A stretch of 64,000 bases of DNA from Lachnospira multipara ATCC 19207 (GCF_000424105.1 NZ_AUJG01000003.1:172790-236789); one strand, 5' to 3'. Positions 1 through 8,638 are shown, counted from the stretch's first letter. Translations and numbers: made by a program. Notes: generated by a model not told the origin, from the letters alone.

Positions 1-150
1 TAAGATTGACTTAATTGTAGTAGATTTTCCTGAACCATTAGTTCCTATAAACCCCACTATATGTCCTTTTTTTATTTTAAAAGATACCTTATCCAAGCGG
101 AAATCATCATATTTTTTTGATAGGTTAGAAACTTCTAAAACTGTGTCCAT
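1..150 (-). CDS. ABC transporter ATP-binding protein, N-terminal part (cut by window edge)
   Basis: The first 50 residues are visible and the gene runs off the left edge. They start MDTVLEVSNLSKKY and contain a Walker A motif, GTNGSGKSTT, near residues 39-48, as expected for the nucleotide-binding subunit of an ABC transporter. The ATG at 148-150 follows an excellent AGGAGGA Shine-Dalgarno at 152-158. A 13-codon open frame ends only 15 bp upstream, so the two are probably co-transcribed. The nearby GHKL kinase and LytTR regulator suggest it is the regulated target. The substrate cannot be told; peptide export or peptide-antibiotic resistance is only a guess from similar operons. Confidence 0.85.
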   Translation of the reverse strand, partial: MDTVLEVSNLSKKYDDFRLDKVSFKIKKGHIVGFIGTNGSGKSTTIKSIL

Positions 151-165
151 ATGTCCTCCTTAGCA

Positions 166-207
166 TTAAAGTAAATCATAAACATTCATAATTGTTGCTT
201 TTTTCAT
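166..207 (-). CDS. possible 13-residue peptide upstream of an ABC transporter
   Basis: The open frame reads MKKATIMNVYDLL and stops. It has a strong AAAGGAGAT Shine-Dalgarno at 213-221 about seven bases before the ATG at 205-207. Its stop lies 15 bp before the ABC ATPase start, and that gap holds the ATPase ribosome binding site. The layout suggests translation. The peptide might be a signal, a leader that couples translation, or a precursor. No known family is recognised, and chance cannot be excluded for so short a frame. The LytTR-type direct repeat at 287-319 lies upstream of both genes. Confidence 0.4.
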   Translation of the reverse strand: MKKATIMNVYDLL

Positions 208-286
208 TTTCAATCTCCTTTCATATATATTGTCTTCATTGACACAGAAAAATATAACACGCCAAAACTTTCCCCTTAAAAATTTT

Positions 287-319
287 TCATAAACGACATA
301 TATTTATCACAAACAACCT
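287..319 (-). promoter_or_regulatory. imperfect direct repeat, possible LytTR-family operator
   Basis: Two 13-bp copies, TCATAAACGACAT (287-299) and TCACAAACAACCT (307-319), match at 10 of 13 positions and start 20 bp apart, about two helical turns. LytTR-domain regulators typically bind paired direct repeats at about this spacing. A TATATT -10-like element lies at about 252-257 on the minus strand with no good -35, as expected for an activated promoter. Assignment to the adjacent regulator is inference. Confidence 0.4.
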
Positions 320-345
320 AATTAGATGTACTATCAATAAAAAAA

Positions 346-366
346 GAGCCTGATAAACTCAGGCTC
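346..366 (-). terminator. intrinsic terminator after the GHKL kinase gene
   Basis: An 8-bp perfect stem (GAGCCTGA 346-353, TCAGGCTC 359-366, loop TAAAC) is followed on the minus strand by a T run (complement of 339-345). It overlaps the kinase stop codon. Confidence 0.8.
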
Positions 367-1118
367 TATAATAATAACTCTGTATAAAAATACTTTTCTT
401 TAACCGAATAGCTAATTTTACCATTATACTTTTTTACAATTTCTTCTACATTTTTCAATCCATATCCATGTCTTTTTTTATCATTTTTACTTGTTTTTAG
501 TTTAGTCACTTTTTCTATGTTATGAGTAATTCCGCAAGAATTTTTTTGTTTAAAATAAAACTTACTATCTATTTGTTCCATCGAAATAATTATTTTTCTA
601 TTATTTACGTCCAATTTTTCGCAAGCCTCAATAGCATTTAATAATAGATTATAAATGCAAATAGCTATATCAAAATTTTTCTCATGATTAATAATATCTA
701 TATTAAAATCTAATTTAAATTCTATTTTATCCTCGTCTAGGCGGTTAGTAAAATCATTTATTATAGCATTTATAACTGAGTTAGATGTCTTACCCTTAGA
801 TTTCATACTTGTATTATTCTTGATTTTATTTATATAGTTATTTGCTTCTTCTATGTCTTTTTTATTCAATAAATCTTCTAAAATAATAAGGTGAGCATTT
901 AAATCATGTCTAAATTTTCTAACATCTTCATCTCTCTTTATAACCAGATTCAAATACTCTTCTTGCTTTTTTAAAAGATAATTATATTCTTCTTTTTCTT
1001 TAGTGAGTATTTTGTTTTTTCTTCTAATATTGCGAAAACTAGTCAAAACAAACATAAATGCTAAAACGAAAACCATTATATTAATAATCATCTCAAAAAA
1101 ATTACCATTAAATATCAT
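366..1118 (-). CDS. GHKL-type sensor histidine kinase
   Basis: Sensor kinase of the AgrC/GHKL class, 250 residues. A single hydrophobic segment spans about residues 9-28. A short coiled-coil stretch follows, then the phospho-acceptor box RHDLNAHL with His71, an N-box NLLLNAIEAC near residue 161, and a G-box GYGLKNVEEI near residue 220. AgrC-like kinases usually have five to seven membrane helices. This one has a single helix, so it has little room to sense anything outside the cell and may read a membrane or partner-protein signal. It overlaps the upstream LytTR regulator gene by 11 bp, indicating translational coupling. The likely target is the ABC transporter at the left edge. Confidence 0.85.
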   Translation of the reverse strand: MIFNGNFFEMIINIMVFVLAFMFVLTSFRNIRRKNKILTKEKEEYNYLLKKQEEYLNLVIKRDEDVRKFRHDLNAHLIILEDLLNKKDIEEANNYINKIKNNTSMKSKGKTSNSVINAIINDFTNRLDEDKIEFKLDFNIDIINHEKNFDIAICIYNLLLNAIEACEKLDVNNRKIIISMEQIDSKFYFKQKNSCGITHNIEKVTKLKTSKNDKKRHGYGLKNVEEIVKKYNGKISYSVKEKYFYTELLL

Positions 1119-1842
1119 GTCTAAGCCTCATACTTTCTAGTATAAAATCTTCATAAGATTCCTTAAATTTTTTCTTATATAATCTGCCAATAGTAAGTTT
1201 TTCATTTATAGGGCTCACAATTACTACGTTTCCTTCAACCTTAACATACATTAGATTGACCATGTAAGATTTATGTATTCTACAAATATGGTAATCTAAT
1301 AATTTCTTTTCCCAATCTCCAATCTTACCAGATATTATAAAACTACCTTTTGCCGTAAATAGTTTTATATAACTTCCTTCAGCCTCTATATAATAAAGCT
1401 CACTAAGTTTTACATATGTGGAATCATCATTTTCTTTGAACTTAATCAGAAAATCTTTCCTAAGCTCTGACAAAACTATTTTTATATACTTTGCAATTTC
1501 CTCTTCTACAATCGGTTTTCTACAAAAGCCTAAAGTTTTCATACTAAAACTATTCCAAACTTCTTCCTCATGAGAAGATACAAAAACAATTCGCCATACT
1601 TTATTACTATGTAAAACTTTATTCATTATTTCTATACCATTCATACCAGAAAGCTGTATATCTAAGAATAATAAATCAATAGTTTCCCCTTTATATTCTA
1701 ACAATTCTTCTCCGCTGTGCATTAATAGGCATTCATAATTATCATATTTTTCTTCTAAATAACTATCTATAGCAAACTTTATTTGTTGTATAAAATAATC
1801 CTCATCATCACAAATTCCAATATATAATTTTTCTCTGTCCAT
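1108..1842 (-). CDS. LytTR-family response regulator
   Basis: DNA-binding response regulator of 244 residues. The receiver domain has the acidic pair Asp12-Asp13 and the phospho-acceptor Asp61 in LLFLDIQLSG, with a conserved Lys in CRKPI. The C-terminal LytTR domain, from about residue 137, contains YYIEAEGSYIKLF and CRIHKSYMVNL, typical of the AgrA/LytR fold. It is the first gene of a two-gene operon with the GHKL kinase, which it overlaps. A minus-strand TATAAT at 1873-1878 and an AGAGGAAA Shine-Dalgarno support the start. It probably activates the promoter near the repeats at 287-319. Confidence 0.9.
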   Translation of the reverse strand: MDREKLYIGICDDEDYFIQQIKFAIDSYLEEKYDNYECLLMHSGEELLEYKGETIDLLFLDIQLSGMNGIEIMNKVLHSNKVWRIVFVSSHEEEVWNSFSMKTLGFCRKPIVEEEIAKYIKIVLSELRKDFLIKFKENDDSTYVKLSELYYIEAEGSYIKLFTAKGSFIISGKIGDWEKKLLDYHICRIHKSYMVNLMYVKVEGNVVIVSPINEKLTIGRLYKKKFKESYEDFILESMRLRHDI

Positions 1843-1872
1843 AAAACTAGTTTCCTCTATATATTTTTAATA

Positions 1873-1878
1873 ATTATA
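1873..1878 (-). promoter_or_regulatory. -10 element of the two-component operon
   Basis: A consensus TATAAT on the minus strand lies about 30 bp before the regulator start. The matching -35 region (TTTCTA, 17 bp upstream) is poor, so the promoter may need an activator. Confidence 0.4.
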
Positions 1879-1916
1879 CACAAAACGCAGATAAATAGAA
1901 AGTTTTAAAACAAAAA

Positions 1917-1934
1917 AGGACAGCAAGCTGTCCT
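1917..1934 (-). terminator. terminator of the aldolase gene
   Basis: AGGACAG and CTGTCCT pair around CAAG. They are flanked by A and T runs, so the hairpin could work on both strands. It lies 40 bp after the aldolase stop. Confidence 0.8.
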
Positions 1935-1975
1935 TTTTTGTTTGGTTATATAAAGTATGAAATAGTGAAAAAATC

Positions 1976-2950
1976 TTATTCGTAGGCTGTAACCTCTGTA
2001 TAAAACTTAGAGTAATCAGTTCTCTTCTCAGCTGTAAATGCTATAGCTGCTCTTGGATGCTGATTAGCCTGTCCTGTAATAATATATTGAATATCAGAGC
2101 CCCATGTAACACCACTCTTTTTAAGTGGAACCATATGGTTCTCAATAAATTTGAAAATATTAGCAATCTTATACTTAGGATTTCTAAGGAATCCAAGTAA
2201 TAATTCTGTACAGCAGTTTCCTGCGCCTCTACCCATACCATTAACAGTTGCATCTAAGTAGCTAATACCGATGCTTGCTGTCTGAATTGTATTGGCAAAA
2301 GCTAACTGTTGATTGTTGTGAGCATGAATACCAATTGACTTATTGTACTTCTCGCCTATTGCTAAGTATTTCTCAGCTAAGCGACACATCTGCTCTGGGA
2401 ATAGGGAGCCATAGCTATCAACTAAATAGATTACATTGGCTGAGCTCTTACCAAGCAATTCAAGAGCTAAGTCAAGTTCTGTTTCAGAAGCTGTTGAAAT
2501 AGCCATAATATTAACAGTTACCTCATAACCCTTCTTAGCAAAATCCTCTATCATCTCAATAGCTGCAGGAATCTGGTAGATATAAGTAGCGACTCTAATG
2601 AGATCAACCACACTCTCTGACTTTGGTGGGATATCATTAAGATCTGTTCTACCTACATCTGCCATAACTGCGATCTTAAGATCTGTATTATTCTCGCCAA
2701 CAATAGCGCGAATATCTTCTTCATTACAAAACTTCCACTTACCGAAGTCCTTTGGATCAAATACTTCCTTAGAAGCCTTATAACCAAATTCCATATAATC
2801 TATTCCAGCTGCTACATTTGTCTTATATAAATCACGGACGAAGTCATCTGAGAACTCAAAATTATTAACGAGTCCTCCATCACGTAATGTACAGTCAACT
2901 ACTTTAATGTCTGGTCTAAACGACGTTAAATCACCTTTTTGTTCCAACAT
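1976..2950 (-). CDS. DRE-TIM aldolase-type protein (4-hydroxy-2-oxovalerate aldolase / HMGL-like)
   Basis: Single-domain TIM-barrel lyase of 324 residues in the HMGL-like/DRE-TIM metallolyase superfamily. The signature DCTLRDGG is at residues 19-26, a metal-binding HAHNN motif lies near residue 208, and NGMGRGAGN follows. These match 4-hydroxy-2-oxovalerate aldolases, but the usual partner acylating aldehyde dehydrogenase is absent and the gene stands alone, so the substrate is unknown. The ATG at 2948-2950 follows AAGGAGGAAA. Transcription probably starts near 3105 from a consensus promoter, giving a leader of about 155 nt with a hairpin and a triple repeat. Confidence 0.85.
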   Translation of the reverse strand: MLEQKGDLTSFRPDIKVVDCTLRDGGLVNNFEFSDDFVRDLYKTNVAAGIDYMEFGYKASKEVFDPKDFGKWKFCNEEDIRAIVGENNTDLKIAVMADVGRTDLNDIPPKSESVVDLIRVATYIYQIPAAIEMIEDFAKKGYEVTVNIMAISTASETELDLALELLGKSSANVIYLVDSYGSLFPEQMCRLAEKYLAIGEKYNKSIGIHAHNNQQLAFANTIQTASIGISYLDATVNGMGRGAGNCCTELLLGFLRNPKYKIANIFKFIENHMVPLKKSGVTWGSDIQYIITGQANQHPRAAIAFTAEKRTDYSKFYTEVTAYE

Positions 2951-3004
2951 ATCACTTTCCTCCTTAACAAGATTTCCTAATGAAAATGCATTTACTTCTC
3001 ACAT

Positions 3005-3050
3005 TTACTACATATCTTTTTTACTACATATCTTTCTTACTACATATCTT
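3005..3050 (-). repeat. three 14-bp direct repeats in the aldolase leader
   Basis: TTACTACATATCTT occurs perfectly at 3005-3018, 3021-3034 and 3037-3050 (plus-strand reading) with a 16-bp period. All three lie in the inferred mRNA leader, 55 to 100 bp before the aldolase start. Confidence 0.85.
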
Positions 3051-3077
3051 TTTTCTTTGTTGCATTTTCTTTATTCG

Positions 3078-3100
3078 CTTTAAAGCGTTACGCTTTAAAG
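3078..3100 (-). promoter_or_regulatory. hairpin at the 5' end of the aldolase leader
   Basis: CTTTAAAGCG (3078-3087) and CGCTTTAAAG (3091-3100) form a perfect 10-bp stem with a TTA loop. It begins a few bases after the inferred start site near 3105. It has no T run, so it is not a terminator. It may be an operator or an mRNA-stabilising hairpin. Confidence 0.5.
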
Positions 3101-3111
3101 TACTAAACTGA

Positions 3112-3140
3112 ATTATAATCATTTTTATTCTTTATGTCAA
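3112..3140 (-). promoter_or_regulatory. consensus promoter for the aldolase gene
   Basis: On the minus strand, TTGACA (3135-3140) and TATAAT (3112-3117) are separated by exactly 17 bp. Both hexamers are perfect. Confidence 0.75.
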
Positions 3141-3156
3141 CCTAATTTGTGAAAAA

Positions 3157-3185
3157 AAGTGGTAAAGTTTTATACCTTACCACTT
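3157..3185 (-). terminator. terminator of the pth-mfd-permease operon
   Basis: AAGTGGTAA (3157-3165) pairs with TTACCACTT (3177-3185), and seven T follow on the minus strand. Confidence 0.75.
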
Positions 3186-3206
3186 GTCAATTTCTTATTG
3201 AATTTT

Positions 3207-4301
3207 CTAGACTTCAAGCTTCATATCGCCCTCTTTAACCCAACCAATTTTTCTAATAATTAGGTCAAAAATCAAGGCAAATACTGCTGGTAAAACTATG
3301 CAAATTAGTACTAAACCAATCCAGTCAAAGGCTGTAATTGAAGTCTTAAGTCCCTTTGCTATATCTCCAACCCAACCTGTATAAACACCAAGAGGGCCCA
3401 CTAAACCACAAGTTCCCATACCTGAAGAAATTGCTGCACCATTCATCTCTAAATGGAAGATGCAAGTTGCAATAGGTCCTGTAATAGCTGATGCAAGAAT
3501 TGGCGCAAGCCAGATCTTAGGATTCTTAACTATATTACCCATCTGTAACATAGAAGTACCAATTCCTTGTGAAACCAAACCGCCCCACTTATTCTCTCTA
3601 AAAGAAATCACTGCAAAGCCCACCATCTGAGCACAACATCCTGCCACTGCTGCACCCCCTGCAAGGCCAACTAAACCAAGCGCCGCACAGATTGCCGCAG
3701 AGGATACTGGAAGGGTTAGGAAAATGCCCATAAAGACGGAAACTATTATTCCCATTAGGAATGGCTGCAAATCCGTAGCCCACATAATAATATTTCCAAG
3801 CCAAAGAGCTGCCTTACCTATTGGTGGCGCAATTAGACTTGAGACAATAATTCCCACAACTACAGTAACAATCGGTGTTACAAGAATATCTATCTTTGTT
3901 TCCTTTGATACTAACTTTCCTGCCTCAGCAGCAATAATAGATATAAAATATACTGCTAAAGGACCGCCAGCTCCACCTAAGGCATTGGCTGCAAATCCCA
4001 CTGATACCATAGAGAAAAGCACAAGTGGAGGACACTTTAGGGCATAACCTATTGCAAGTGCCATAGCTGGACCACTCATAGCTGATGCTAAACCACCGAT
4101 TGTATAATCAGTTCCACTAATAGTTGCTATTGTCTTTGTTAATAAGCCAATGGAAAATTGTGTTCCAATGGCATTAAGTATTGTTCCTATTAAAAGGGAA
4201 CAAAAGAGACCTTGGGCCATGGCTCCTAAGGCATCTACACCGTATCTTTTTACAGATATTTCGATGTCTTTTTTCTTCAAAAAGTCTTTAACTTTTCCCA
4301 T
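3207..4301 (-). CDS. EIIC-like membrane permease (PTS_EIIC_2 family)
   Basis: Very hydrophobic protein with eight to ten likely membrane helices and Gly/Ala-rich loops, matching the PTS_EIIC_2-type 'PTS transporter subunit IIC' family. No EIIA, EIIB or HPr gene is nearby, so coupling to phosphotransfer is unproven and the substrate is unknown. An ATG at 4341-4343 is possible, but the ATG at 4299-4301 (MGKVKDFLKK) has a GCGGAGG Shine-Dalgarno just before it and is preferred, giving 364 residues. It follows mfd by about 50 bp, so it is probably the last gene of the pth-mfd operon. Its terminator is at 3157-3185. Confidence 0.8.
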   Translation of the reverse strand: MGKVKDFLKKKDIEISVKRYGVDALGAMAQGLFCSLLIGTILNAIGTQFSIGLLTKTIATISGTDYTIGGLASAMSGPAMALAIGYALKCPPLVLFSMVSVGFAANALGGAGGPLAVYFISIIAAEAGKLVSKETKIDILVTPIVTVVVGIIVSSLIAPPIGKAALWLGNIIMWATDLQPFLMGIIVSVFMGIFLTLPVSSAAICAALGLVGLAGGAAVAGCCAQMVGFAVISFRENKWGGLVSQGIGTSMLQMGNIVKNPKIWLAPILASAITGPIATCIFHLEMNGAAISSGMGTCGLVGPLGVYTGWVGDIAKGLKTSITAFDWIGLVLICIVLPAVFALIFDLIIRKIGWVKEGDMKLEV

Positions 4302-4352
4302 AAATCCTCCGCACTTTAAATTCATAAGTGTAATTAAATCCACTCTTTAATT

Positions 4353-7300
4353 CTATTTTTTTACTACATTTTCCAAGAAATCATCCATTAAGCTATTAAG
4401 TCCATTTAGATATTCCCTGGCATTGCCAAACTTTCTTTTTGTAACCTTCCATCTAAAGTTAGCATCCCTAACACTAAATGCTAGAGCCCCGCCAAATCTA
4501 GCTAAAAATTCATCAAGGGCTTCCACATCAATTTCTGATTTTGGTGAAATGGACATGTTAGTAAACCACTGAGAATTGCCGCTTTCGCCTATGGCATTGT
4601 GAAGGCCACCCTTAATTTCAATAAAGCCAATCTTGTGAGCCTTGGCTTTAATAAGAGCAATCATAGTTAAATTATGGGCTGCCGCTGGGAGCTCTCCATA
4701 TCTATCTACTAATTCATCTTCCATATCATTTAGCTCTTCCATAGTTTCGATGTTTGCAATTCGCTTATAGGCATCAAGCTTTTGATACTCACTTCTAATA
4801 TAAGTAGAAGGAATAAAGGCATCTACGTCTAAGTCGATTGTTGTCTCGAAATCGTATTCATTTTTAATACCCTTAAGCTTATTAACGGCCTGATTTAACA
4901 TTTTACAATAAAGGTCGTAACCTACTGCTGCCATGTGTCCATGCTGGCTTCGGCCAAGTACCGAACCTGCACCTCTAATTTCTAAATCCTTCATGGCAAT
5001 CTTAAAGCCGCTACCAAAGCCTGCAAATTCCTTGATTGCCGACAATCTCTTCTCTGCAATTTCAGAAATCATTCTGTCTCTTTTATACAAAAGGAAAGCA
5101 AAGGCAGTTCTGTTGCTTCGACCAACTCTACCTCTTAACTGATAAAGAGTAGATAGACCGAAGTTATCTGCATCCTCAATAATCATTGTGTTACAGTTAG
5201 AAATATCCATACCTGTCTCAATAATTGTTGTACATACCAGCACATCAATTTCATGATTAATAAAGTCTGTCATGATTCGCTCAAGCTGGCGTTTGTCCAT
5301 CTGACCATGAGCTATTGCTACATTTGCATCAGGAACAAGGGACTCCACGTGAGCCGCCATATCCTCAATTCCCTTAACCTTGTTATATACATAGAAAACC
5401 TGACCATCTCTTGCAAGCTCACGATTAATAGCCTCTCGAATCATCTCATCGTTATGCTCTGTAACGAAGGTCTGAATAGGAATTCTATCCACCGGTGGCT
5501 CCTCTAAAACGCTCATATCTCTAATTCCCACTAAACTCATGTGAAGAGTTCTAGGAATTGGAGTTGCTGAAAGTGTAAGTACGTCAATATTTTCCTTAAG
5601 CTTTTTTATCTTTTCCTTATGAGTTACGCCAAAGCGCTGTTCCTCATCAATAATAAGTAGACCTAAATCCTTAAACTCCACATCCTTTGAAAGAAGTCTG
5701 TGAGTTCCTATTACAATGTCTACAGTGCCCTTCTTTAGCTTAGCCACCGTCTCCTTATTTTGAGCGGAGGTCTTAAAGCTTGATAACTGCTCCACTGTAA
5801 CTGGGAAGTCCTTTAGTCTTTCCTTGAAGTTGTTAAAATGCTGATTACAAAGCACGGTAGTTGGCACAAGATAAGCCACCTGCTTGCTATCCTGAACTGC
5901 CTTAAAGGCCGCTCTAATAGCAACTTCTGTCTTACCATAACCTACATCCCCGCAAATCAGTCTATCCATAACTCTAGGACTTTCCATGTCCTTTTTAGTA
6001 TCATCAATGGCATTTAACTGATCTAGAGTCTCCTCGTATGGGAACATTTCCTCAAATTCCTGCTGCCAAACAGTATCCGCTGTAAACTCGTAGCCCTTAA
6101 TCTTTGAACGTGTGGCATAAAGCTCAACTAAATCCTTTGCCACCTCTTCAACCGCCGACTTAACCTTACTCTTGGTCTTTGACCATTCCACAGAGTTAAG
6201 CTTATTAAGCTTAGGCTTTTTCTCTACGTCTGCCGCGGCATATTTTTGCAATCTATCTAACTGAGTGGCAAGAAGGAATAAATTACTATTACCATCATAG
6301 GCAATCTTTACGTAATCCTTCTCCACGTCATTAACCACAATCTTTTCAATACCCTTATAGATACCAAGACCGTGAGTCTCGTGAACCACGTAATCCCCTA
6401 CGTTTAAGTCGTTAAAGCTAGCGATAGAGTTGCCATTTTTCTTGGCCTCCTTCTTACGCTTAAGTCTCTTCTTTTCCCTATCTGTGAAAATGTCACTCTC
6501 AGATATACATACAAACTTTAGTAAAGGATATTCAAAGCCCGCATGTAAACTACCATAAGTCACCATAATAGTGCCCTGCTTTATAGGCTTTGTAAAATCA
6601 TCACTATAATAACTCTCAATCTCAAGACCTGCTAAATCATCCACGATTCTCTTAGCTCTAGTCCTTGAACTAGAAACCAAAACCACGCTGTATTTATTCT
6701 TCTTATACTTGGCAAGATCATTGGCAAGCATCTCAAAACTATTATTATAAGAACTAATAGTTCTTGTTTCTAGATTCATTGAAAAGTCGATTTTATTCAA
6801 TTTATAAGTGTAGTCAAGAGCAGACAGTGTCAGCTTTTTAAAGTCCTTAAGTCCTGCCATAATTTCATCCATAGGACGAATCAAACCAGTCTGACAAGGA
6901 AGCACCATACCACAAGAAAGTCTGTGCTTCATGCTTTCCTCATACTCATAGCTTACTAAATCAGACTTTTCCTTTAATCTATGTAATTCATCAAGAACGA
7001 TTAAAGTTTTACCCTTTGGCAAATAGTCTGCAAAGCCCACAGTTTCACTTGAGAAAGCCTTAATAAACCTAGAATAATCCCCGGTTCTTTTAGCATCTGC
7101 CACAAGTTTTCTAATGGCATTACCTGCATCAATATCTTCCTTACTACGTCTCTTTTTTTCAATATTAAAAACCTGTAACTGTGCTTTAGCTTCCTTTTCA
7201 ATAAGTTCTAATCCTTCTTCAATTTCCTCCTCTGTGAAAATGTATTCCGTCGCCGGAAATACTCTTATTTCCTTTACTTTCTCAATAGAGCGCTGACTGT

Positions 7301-7922
7301 CTACATCAAAGTATCTAATAGAATCAATCTCATCATCCCAGAGCTCAATTCTTACTGGAGTCTCACTGGTGAATGGGAAAATGTCAATAATACCACCACG
7401 TATAGAAAACTGGCCTCTTCCCTCAACCATAGGCATTCTCTCATAACCTATCGCCACAAGTTTTGACTTAATCTTATCTAAATCTAAGACGTCATCTGTC
7501 TTAAAAACTAAAGTACTATCAATGTATTTTTCAATTGGAATTAAAGTATCTGAAAGAGCATCAATTGTGGTAACAATAGTTAACTTGTCCTCATTGATAA
7601 TCTTATTTATAACTTCAATTCTCTGTCCCACAATTTGCTTTCCGGAAATGTCTGCATTGTAAAAAATCGCATCCTTAGCTGGATAATACGATACATTTTC
7701 ATTAAAAAATGCCGCATCCTCAGCTATCTTTCTAGCCTTCACTTCGTCAGAGCTTACAATAAGTAGGAAATTATAATCGCTAGCAATTGCAGAGGCTAAA
7801 TGCACCTTTTGCGTATCTATGCAGCCTGATATAGATACAAGTTTTCCGCCTTTGCCATCTAGAACTGTATTTAATTCCTTAATGCCTTCTAGCTTACGTA
7901 TTGGATCGTAAAATGTATCCAT
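4353..7922 (-). CDS. mfd: transcription-repair coupling factor Mfd
   Basis: DNA translocase that removes RNA polymerase stalled at DNA damage and recruits the UvrABC repair enzymes. At 1189 residues it is full length. The N-terminal UvrB-like region comes first. The RNA-polymerase-interacting CarD-like domain contains NVGDYVVHETHGLGIYKG near residue 505. The translocase has Walker A GDVGYGKTEVA near residue 659, a DEEQ box in LLIIDEEQRFG near residue 760 and LSATPIPRTLH after it. The C-terminal TRCF domain closes the protein. AAAAGGAGAAAC precedes the ATG. It lies 37 bp after pth, a conserved Firmicute pair. Confidence 0.97.
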   Translation of the reverse strand: MDTFYDPIRKLEGIKELNTVLDGKGGKLVSISGCIDTQKVHLASAIASDYNFLLIVSSDEVKARKIAEDAAFFNENVSYYPAKDAIFYNADISGKQIVGQRIEVINKIINEDKLTIVTTIDALSDTLIPIEKYIDSTLVFKTDDVLDLDKIKSKLVAIGYERMPMVEGRGQFSIRGGIIDIFPFTSETPVRIELWDDEIDSIRYFDVDSQRSIEKVKEIRVFPATEYIFTEEEIEEGLELIEKEAKAQLQVFNIEKKRRSKEDIDAGNAIRKLVADAKRTGDYSRFIKAFSSETVGFADYLPKGKTLIVLDELHRLKEKSDLVSYEYEESMKHRLSCGMVLPCQTGLIRPMDEIMAGLKDFKKLTLSALDYTYKLNKIDFSMNLETRTISSYNNSFEMLANDLAKYKKNKYSVVLVSSSRTRAKRIVDDLAGLEIESYYSDDFTKPIKQGTIMVTYGSLHAGFEYPLLKFVCISESDIFTDREKKRLKRKKEAKKNGNSIASFNDLNVGDYVVHETHGLGIYKGIEKIVVNDVEKDYVKIAYDGNSNLFLLATQLDRLQKYAAADVEKKPKLNKLNSVEWSKTKSKVKSAVEEVAKDLVELYATRSKIKGYEFTADTVWQQEFEEMFPYEETLDQLNAIDDTKKDMESPRVMDRLICGDVGYGKTEVAIRAAFKAVQDSKQVAYLVPTTVLCNQHFNNFKERLKDFPVTVEQLSSFKTSAQNKETVAKLKKGTVDIVIGTHRLLSKDVEFKDLGLLIIDEEQRFGVTHKEKIKKLKENIDVLTLSATPIPRTLHMSLVGIRDMSVLEEPPVDRIPIQTFVTEHNDEMIREAINRELARDGQVFYVYNKVKGIEDMAAHVESLVPDANVAIAHGQMDKRQLERIMTDFINHEIDVLVCTTIIETGMDISNCNTMIIEDADNFGLSTLYQLRGRVGRSNRTAFAFLLYKRDRMISEIAEKRLSAIKEFAGFGSGFKIAMKDLEIRGAGSVLGRSQHGHMAAVGYDLYCKMLNQAVNKLKGIKNEYDFETTIDLDVDAFIPSTYIRSEYQKLDAYKRIANIETMEELNDMEDELVDRYGELPAAAHNLTMIALIKAKAHKIGFIEIKGGLHNAIGESGNSQWFTNMSISPKSEIDVEALDEFLARFGGALAFSVRDANFRWKVTKRKFGNAREYLNGLNSLMDDFLENVVKK

Positions 7923-7959
7923 AAGTTTCTCCTTTTAACCTAGCCTGTTTAACTATCTA

Positions 7960-8517
7960 CTAATTAAACTTATTCATGGCAAATTCAGTACCTTCCGCCA
8001 TAATTGTTTCAATAGCCTCGCAAGCTCTCTTCTTTGCATCTTCTAAAGTCTTTTCATCTTCTTTGTTAAATCTACCAAGTACCCAATCTGCAAGGTCCCA
8101 GCCAGAAGGCTTGTTGCCTACACCAAACTTAACCCTCTTAAAGCCGTCACTGCCTAGATGAGCAATAATGCTTTTAATACCATTATGTCCGCCAGCACTT
8201 CCCTTAGGTCGAATTCTTAATTTGCCTACATCTAAACTAATATCATCAAAAACCACAATAAAATCCTCAATATCAGCCTTGTAATAATCCATTACCGCTC
8301 TTATGCATTCACCAGAATTATTCATATAAGTAAGAGGTTTTACAAGTACTACCTTCTCACCGTTAATTACACCTTTACCAAGCATTCCCTTAAACTTTGA
8401 ATTATCAATGTCAATATTATGCTTACTTGCTAACTCATCTATAACTGCAAAACCTGCATTATGTCTTGTTTTTTCATATTCTTTTCCTGGGTTTCCTAAA
8501 CCTGCTATTATATACAT
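7960..8517 (-). CDS. pth: peptidyl-tRNA hydrolase
   Basis: Cleaves peptidyl-tRNA released from stalled ribosomes to recycle tRNA. The 185 residues are the normal length. MYIIAGLGNPGKEYEKTRHN carries the catalytic His20, PLTYMNNSGE follows, and FDDISLDVGKLRIRPKGSAG carries the conserved Asp and the tRNA-binding loop. It is first in the operon with mfd and the EIIC-like permease. A TTGACT hexamer at 8584-8589 on the minus strand may be its -35, but no convincing -10 is seen at the right distance. Confidence 0.96.
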   Translation of the reverse strand: MYIIAGLGNPGKEYEKTRHNAGFAVIDELASKHNIDIDNSKFKGMLGKGVINGEKVVLVKPLTYMNNSGECIRAVMDYYKADIEDFIVVFDDISLDVGKLRIRPKGSAGGHNGIKSIIAHLGSDGFKRVKFGVGNKPSGWDLADWVLGRFNKEDEKTLEDAKKRACEAIETIMAEGTEFAMNKFN

Positions 8518-8638
8518 ATTTTACCTCACAATAATCCTTTATAAAATGTTTTTATATGTCTAAATCTTATCACCAAAAGCAAAAGTCAACAAGAATAAAA
8601 AACTACTATAAATTATATAAATATTATGATATAATTTT

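Noticed and set aside
3005..3050. CRISPR array or mobile element ends
   Set aside because: The 14-bp units are separated by only two bases, and no cas or transposase genes occur.
4302..4343. Upstream ATG as the start of the EIIC-like permease
   Set aside because: The downstream ATG at 4301 has a much better Shine-Dalgarno, and the extra residues are not membrane-like.
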